DNA of 64,000 bases. It comes from Streptomyces sp. SCSIO 75703. GTDB lineage: Bacteria > Actinomycetota > Actinomycetes > Streptomycetales > Streptomycetaceae. The position numbers and the translations under genes were made by a program. Below the pieces are notes generated by a model. That model had not been told where the DNA came from. It saw only the letters and a list, made by a program, of their open reading frames with translations, and ran no database searches. Every line of letters begins with the position of its first letter. Position 1 is the stretch's first letter. The stretch is from contig NZ_CP144555.1 in assembly GCF_036607905.1 (NCBI RefSeq), positions 3,100,001 through 3,164,000 on the forward strand. Direction: 5' to 3'. Of the stretch, positions 63,693-64,000 are shown one piece after another.

Positions 63693-64000
63693 CTAGGACA
63701 CCACCGCCGGGTCGCGCGGCGTCGGCGTGCGGCCGGGATCGTCCCCGTCGTCCACGGCGATGCCGCGCCGTTTGGACACGTACACCGCCGCGGCGATGAC
63801 GAGGAACGCGACGACCGCGACCAGGACCCGTACGCCGATGCTCCGGTCCGCGCCGTACGAGAACTTGATGACCGCCGGCGCGATGAGCAACGCCACCAGG
63901 TTCATCACCTTCAGCAGCGGGTTGATGGCCGGTCCGGCGGTGTCCTTGAAGGGGTCGCCGACCGTGTCGCCGATGACGGTCGCCGCGTGGGCGTCGCTGC
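63693..64000 (-). CDS. hppA: proton-translocating (membrane) pyrophosphatase, C-terminal fragment
   Basis: The last 101 residues of a membrane-bound H+-pyrophosphatase, continuing beyond the window edge. The diagnostic sequence [42 protein letters not shown] is at the upstream end, followed by a final transmembrane helix ([20 protein letters not shown]) and a short Asp/Pro-rich tail. The enzyme couples pyrophosphate hydrolysis to proton pumping and complements the soluble ppa at 33.4 kb. Confidence 0.93.
   Translation of the reverse strand, partial: SDAHAATVIGDTVGDPFKDTAGPAINPLLKVMNLVALLIAPAVIKFSYGADRSIGVRVLVAVVAFLVIAAAVYVSKRRGIAVDDGDDPGRTPTPRDPAVVS

Overview
The window is high-GC actinobacterial chromosome and reads as Streptomyces. 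GTG starts are frequent, synteny is of the Streptomyces core type, and there is a TipA homologue, the abaA/whiJ-like XRE-ATPase-DUF397 regulator module and a Tmk fused to a membrane domain and a long coiled coil. The gene order resembles, from memory, the S. coelicolor block running from nadC/nadB/panC through folP, ftsH, ppa and tipA, and then the holB-tmk-topA-hppA block. No prophage, insertion sequence, CRISPR array or secondary-metabolite cluster is visible.

Left part (1-12 kb): a cofactor operon on the minus strand (DUF2520 dehydrogenase, panC, nadB, nadC, coaX) with coupled or closely spaced genes feeds NAD and coenzyme A synthesis. It is followed by a threonine-aldolase-like PLP enzyme, an ArsR-type regulator, a TmrB-like NTPase and a NarL-type two-component system. 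At 12-17 kb a MidA-family methyltransferase faces an orphan NuoD2 subunit, followed by a two-gene PH-domain membrane operon and a repeat-rich intergenic tract. At 17-22 kb lie a coiled-coil membrane protein, an esterase and an LPG-synthase-C (LysX-like) membrane protein.

Middle part (22-38 kb): folP, a SnoaL-like gene, folB, folK and a DUF3180 gene run on the plus strand and meet the minus-strand series metalloprotease-tilS-hpt-ftsH-folE at a terminator near 25.6 kb. Then come dacB, ppa, a ThrE/ThrB-type exporter with two ETTS-like phosphosite motifs, a DedA protein with a low-complexity tail, a YbjQ-family protein and tipA with its operator.

Right part (38-64 kb): glutamate decarboxylase, a decayed PadR regulator fragment, a DinB protein, an aldehyde dehydrogenase, and the XRE/anti-sigma-like ATPase/DUF397 module with a shared 31-bp promoter element. 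These are followed by a lipoprotein, a DUF2786 protein, a Clp-N/HTH protein under two palindromes, a reduced DNA polymerase I-like enzyme and a membrane coiled-coil protein. tRNA-Thr(CGU) has its own terminator. Beyond it are a secreted tripeptidyl-aminopeptidase-like lipoprotein, holB, the giant tmk fusion, topA, a methyltransferase, a small lipoprotein and the C-terminal end of the H+-pyrophosphatase hppA.

Many start codons lie 6-7 bases after a TANNNT box with no Shine-Dalgarno sequence, so leaderless transcripts appear common here. Starts were chosen by Shine-Dalgarno spacing, leaderless geometry or family N-termini; function calls rest on motif recognition from the sequence, without database searches.
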